NCBI GenBank assembly: GCA_963702575.1
Contig: CAVPCU010000002.1
Span: 682,001-746,000 of the forward strand
Length of the DNA stretch: 64,000 bases
Direction of reading: 5' to 3'
Origin: VRUE01 sp963702575
GTDB lineage: Bacteria > Actinomycetota > Thermoleophilia > Solirubrobacterales > 70-9
Shown here: piece by piece, positions 62,342 through 64,000 of the stretch
How positions within the stretch are numbered: the first letter of the stretch is position 1
How the letters are laid out: each line of letters opens with the position of its first letter
Made by a program: the position numbers and the translations under genes
The notes under the pieces: generated by a model
What the model was told of the DNA's origin: nothing
Database searches by the model: none
What the model saw: the letters and a program-made list of their open reading frames with translations, nothing else

Positions 62342-62380
62342 TTACTAAGAAGGTCAATAAAGTACAGAAGCTGGTAGGGT
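62342..62380 (+). promoter_or_regulatory. pstS upstream region with shared motif and -10 box
   Basis: TAGGGT (62375-62380) is a likely -10, identical to that before sbp. The expected -35 position reads GGTCAA, a poor match, so an activator is likely needed. 62342-62363 (core AAGAAGGTCA, then AAAGT) matches the region at 55279. In actinobacteria PhoP binds GTTCACC-like direct repeats; I cannot confirm that here. Confidence 0.5.
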
Positions 62381-62438
62381 GATGTCGAGTTAGTTGCTCG
62401 ACAAAGTCCAATACCCGGCGGGAAAGGACCCCAATCGG

Positions 62439-63275
62439 ATGAGATACAGATCTATTGCCATTGCGGCGGCTGCCCTCCTGGGGCTCGCGGTGCCGGCGTC
62501 AGCCGGCGCTCAGACCCTGATCGGGTCGGGCTCGGTCGCCGCGCAGCCGGTGCTCCAGGCTCTCTTCAGCACCTACACCAAGCAGGTCAACCACAGCGTC
62601 CACTTCGTCTACACGGCGGACGGCGGCAACGCCGGGATCAAGGACGTGCAGAACGGGACCAGCCAGTTCGCGGGGCAGGCTCGCACGCCGCTTCCCAGCG
62701 ATGCCGGCACGACCTACGTCAAGTTCTACCTCGACGGCCTCTGCATGGACGTCAACAAACAGAACAAGCTGGGCGACGTCAGCATCCAGCAGCTCCACGA
62801 CATCTACCGGGGCCTGCTCACCAACTGGAGCCAGGTGCCCGGCTCGGGGCTGGAAACGACGATCGACCCGGTCGGCCGCGACACCAACGGGGGGACCTAC
62901 AACTTCTTCCTGCAGGCGGTGCTCAACAACGAACTGCCGGCGTCGAACGTCAACGCGCTGACCGCCGACGGCCTCGTCGTCAACGCGGTCAAGCAGGACC
63001 CCAACGCGATCGGCTACGCCGGGCTCGCCTGGCAGAGCAAGAGCCTGAAGACGCTCAAGGTCAACGGCGTCCCCTGCGAAGCCGGCAAGATCAGCGTCGA
63101 ACCGCTCAAGTACCCGCTCTCGCGCTACATCTTCCTGGTGCTGCCGGGGGACGGGAGCACGAGTCCGCCGGCGCTGCAGAAGTTCATCGATTGGGCGCGG
63201 AGGAGCCCCCTGGCCGGGGAAACGATCCTCAAGGCCGGCGGCGTCCCCGCCTTCAACAAGAAGGCCAAGAAGTAG
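62439..63275 (+). CDS. pstS: Phosphate ABC transporter substrate-binding protein PstS
   Basis: A 278-residue exported binding protein. The signal peptide ends PASAGA-Q and has no lipidated Cys, unlike many Gram-positive PstS proteins, so it may be released or held otherwise. Phosphate-site features are IGSGSVAAQPVLQALFSTYT, NGTSQFAGQARTPLPSD, and DPVGRDTNGGTYNFFLQAVL. GGAAAGGA is 11 bases before the chosen ATG at 62439. pstC follows ten bases after the stop. Confidence 0.88.
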   Translation: MRYRSIAIAAAALLGLAVPASAGAQTLIGSGSVAAQPVLQALFSTYTKQVNHSVHFVYTADGGNAGIKDVQNGTSQFAGQARTPLPSDAGTTYVKFYLDGLCMDVNKQNKLGDVSIQQLHDIYRGLLTNWSQVPGSGLETTIDPVGRDTNGGTYNFFLQAVLNNELPASNVNALTADGLVVNAVKQDPNAIGYAGLAWQSKSLKTLKVNGVPCEAGKISVEPLKYPLSRYIFLVLPGDGSTSPPALQKFIDWARRSPLAGETILKAGGVPAFNKKAKK

Positions 63276-63285
63276 CGACCGGACG

Positions 63286-64000
63286 ATGGACGAGGACTAC
63301 CTCCCCGTCGAGTACGGCCCCCGGTGGTCGGACCAGCGCGCCGAGCGGATGCTCGGCGCGCTGGTCTGCGCCGTCGTCGGGCTGCTGCTGGCGCTGATCG
63401 TCACCGTCTTCGTTCGCGCCTGGCCCTCGTTCGCCCACAACGGCCTGGCCTGGTTCGGGGCCGGCGGGAGCGTCGAATCCCAGCTCAACGCGATCTACCT
63501 CTCCGGCCTCAGCGGCGCCCACTACATCTACACCTTCCATGCCTGGCAGCTGATCTGGAGCACGGTCCTGATCGTCGGCGGGGCGGTGGCGATCGCCCTC
63601 TTCTGCGCGCTGTTCGTCTCCGTCTTCATCGTCGAGTTCGCGCCGGAGTGGATGCGCAACGTCCTCCAGCCGGTCGTCCGCTTCCTCGCCAGCGTCCCCT
63701 CGGTGATCTACGGATTGCTCGGGGTGCTGGTGGTCGTCCCCTTCATCGGCAACCACCTCGTCACCGAGTCGCAGAAGGCCTCGGTGGCGGGGGTGATCTC
63801 GCTCAGTGGCTACAGCCTGCTGGCGGCGGTGCTGATCCTCACCATGATGATCGCTCCGCTGATGGTCTCGATCTTCTCCGACGGGCTGCGCTCGGTGCGG
63901 CCCGGCTGGCTCGAGGGCTCGCTGGCGCTCGGCGTCAACCGCTGGCGGACGACCTGGAAGATCGCCGTGCGCAGCGCCCGCCCGGCGATCGTCGCCGGCA
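63286..64000 (+). CDS. pstC: Phosphate ABC transporter permease PstC, partial (runs off the window)
   Basis: The 238 visible residues start MDEDYLPVEYGPRWSDQRAE and include a first span (LVCAVVGLLLALIVTVFV), an outer loop, and PstC-typical FIVEFAPEWMRNVLQPVVRF, then LASVPSVIYGLLGVLVVVPF, and the EAA region LEGSLALGVNRWRTTWKIAV. The 3' end is beyond base 64,000. It forms the channel with PstA, expected just downstream. Confidence 0.92.
   Translation, partial: MDEDYLPVEYGPRWSDQRAERMLGALVCAVVGLLLALIVTVFVRAWPSFAHNGLAWFGAGGSVESQLNAIYLSGLSGAHYIYTFHAWQLIWSTVLIVGGAVAIALFCALFVSVFIVEFAPEWMRNVLQPVVRFLASVPSVIYGLLGVLVVVPFIGNHLVTESQKASVAGVISLSGYSLLAAVLILTMMIAPLMVSIFSDGLRSVRPGWLEGSLALGVNRWRTTWKIAVRSARPAIVAG

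Overview
The window is chromosomal DNA from a high-GC bacterium, most likely an actinobacterium of the Thermoleophilia/Solirubrobacterales type. This lineage call is inferred from the mIHF-type nucleoid gene, eukaryote-like NADP-isocitrate dehydrogenase, Mce-type YrbE permeases, many GTG/TTG starts and the overall gene content; no rRNA is present to prove it. No tRNA, rRNA, CRISPR array or insertion sequence was recognised.

Layout. 0-7.3 kb: a partial aidB, a DUF4242 gene, then the TCA-cycle genes icd and mdh, separated by a lower-GC type IIG-like restriction-modification gene with a small upstream partner. 7.3-13 kb: a very long nested hairpin, a winged-helix regulator, an FA2H/Scs7-like lipid hydroxylase, hsp20-lon and a glycosyltransferase. 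13-21.5 kb: TetR-MMPL efflux, an amidase, and a lipid operon (monooxygenase-like protein, acyl-CoA ligase, and an R2lox-like oxidase fused to an SCP2 domain). Three genes here carry repeated single-base frameshifts. 21.5-32 kb: two FKBP lipoproteins, an AAA-nuclease/AlkZ-like divergent pair, glyQS, fmdB, an LCP ligase, a ROK kinase, rsmI and metG. 32-34 kb: a toxin-antitoxin patch with an intact higBA, a DUF433 antitoxin with a frameshifted toxin, and a frameshifted orphan RHH antitoxin. 34-38.8 kb: FMN alpha-hydroxyacid oxidase, aldehyde dehydrogenase, PQQ sugar dehydrogenase and a lipoprotein. 38.8-46 kb: a tightly coupled YrbE-YrbE-ATPase-RND transporter operon and small genes. 46-50.4 kb: mihF, then a divergent pair whose products look like serine palmitoyltransferase and the bacterial GNAT-type ceramide synthase, then an AlkA-like glycosylase. 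50.4-64 kb: a PAS-GAF-GGDEF-EAL protein, a ThiXYZ-like importer, a sulfite exporter, an Rrf2 regulator, mazEF, the sulfate importer sbp-cysTWA, and the start of the phosphate operon pstS-pstC.

How the genes fit together. Lipid chemistry is the recurring theme: SPT and ceramide-synthase candidates, an FA2H-like hydroxylase, an R2lox-SCP2 fusion beside an acyl-CoA ligase, and a Mce/Mla-type transporter coupled to an RND exporter. The strongest candidate for something little described is sphingolipid synthesis in an actinobacterium, together with the R2lox-SCP2 fusion. The right-hand end is a nutrient-uptake block (sulfur, then phosphate) whose promoter regions share short motifs.

Limits. All family calls come from reading motifs by eye, without database searches. 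Single-base frameshifts cluster at 13-21 kb and 32-34 kb and several lie in homopolymers, so some broken genes may be sequencing errors.
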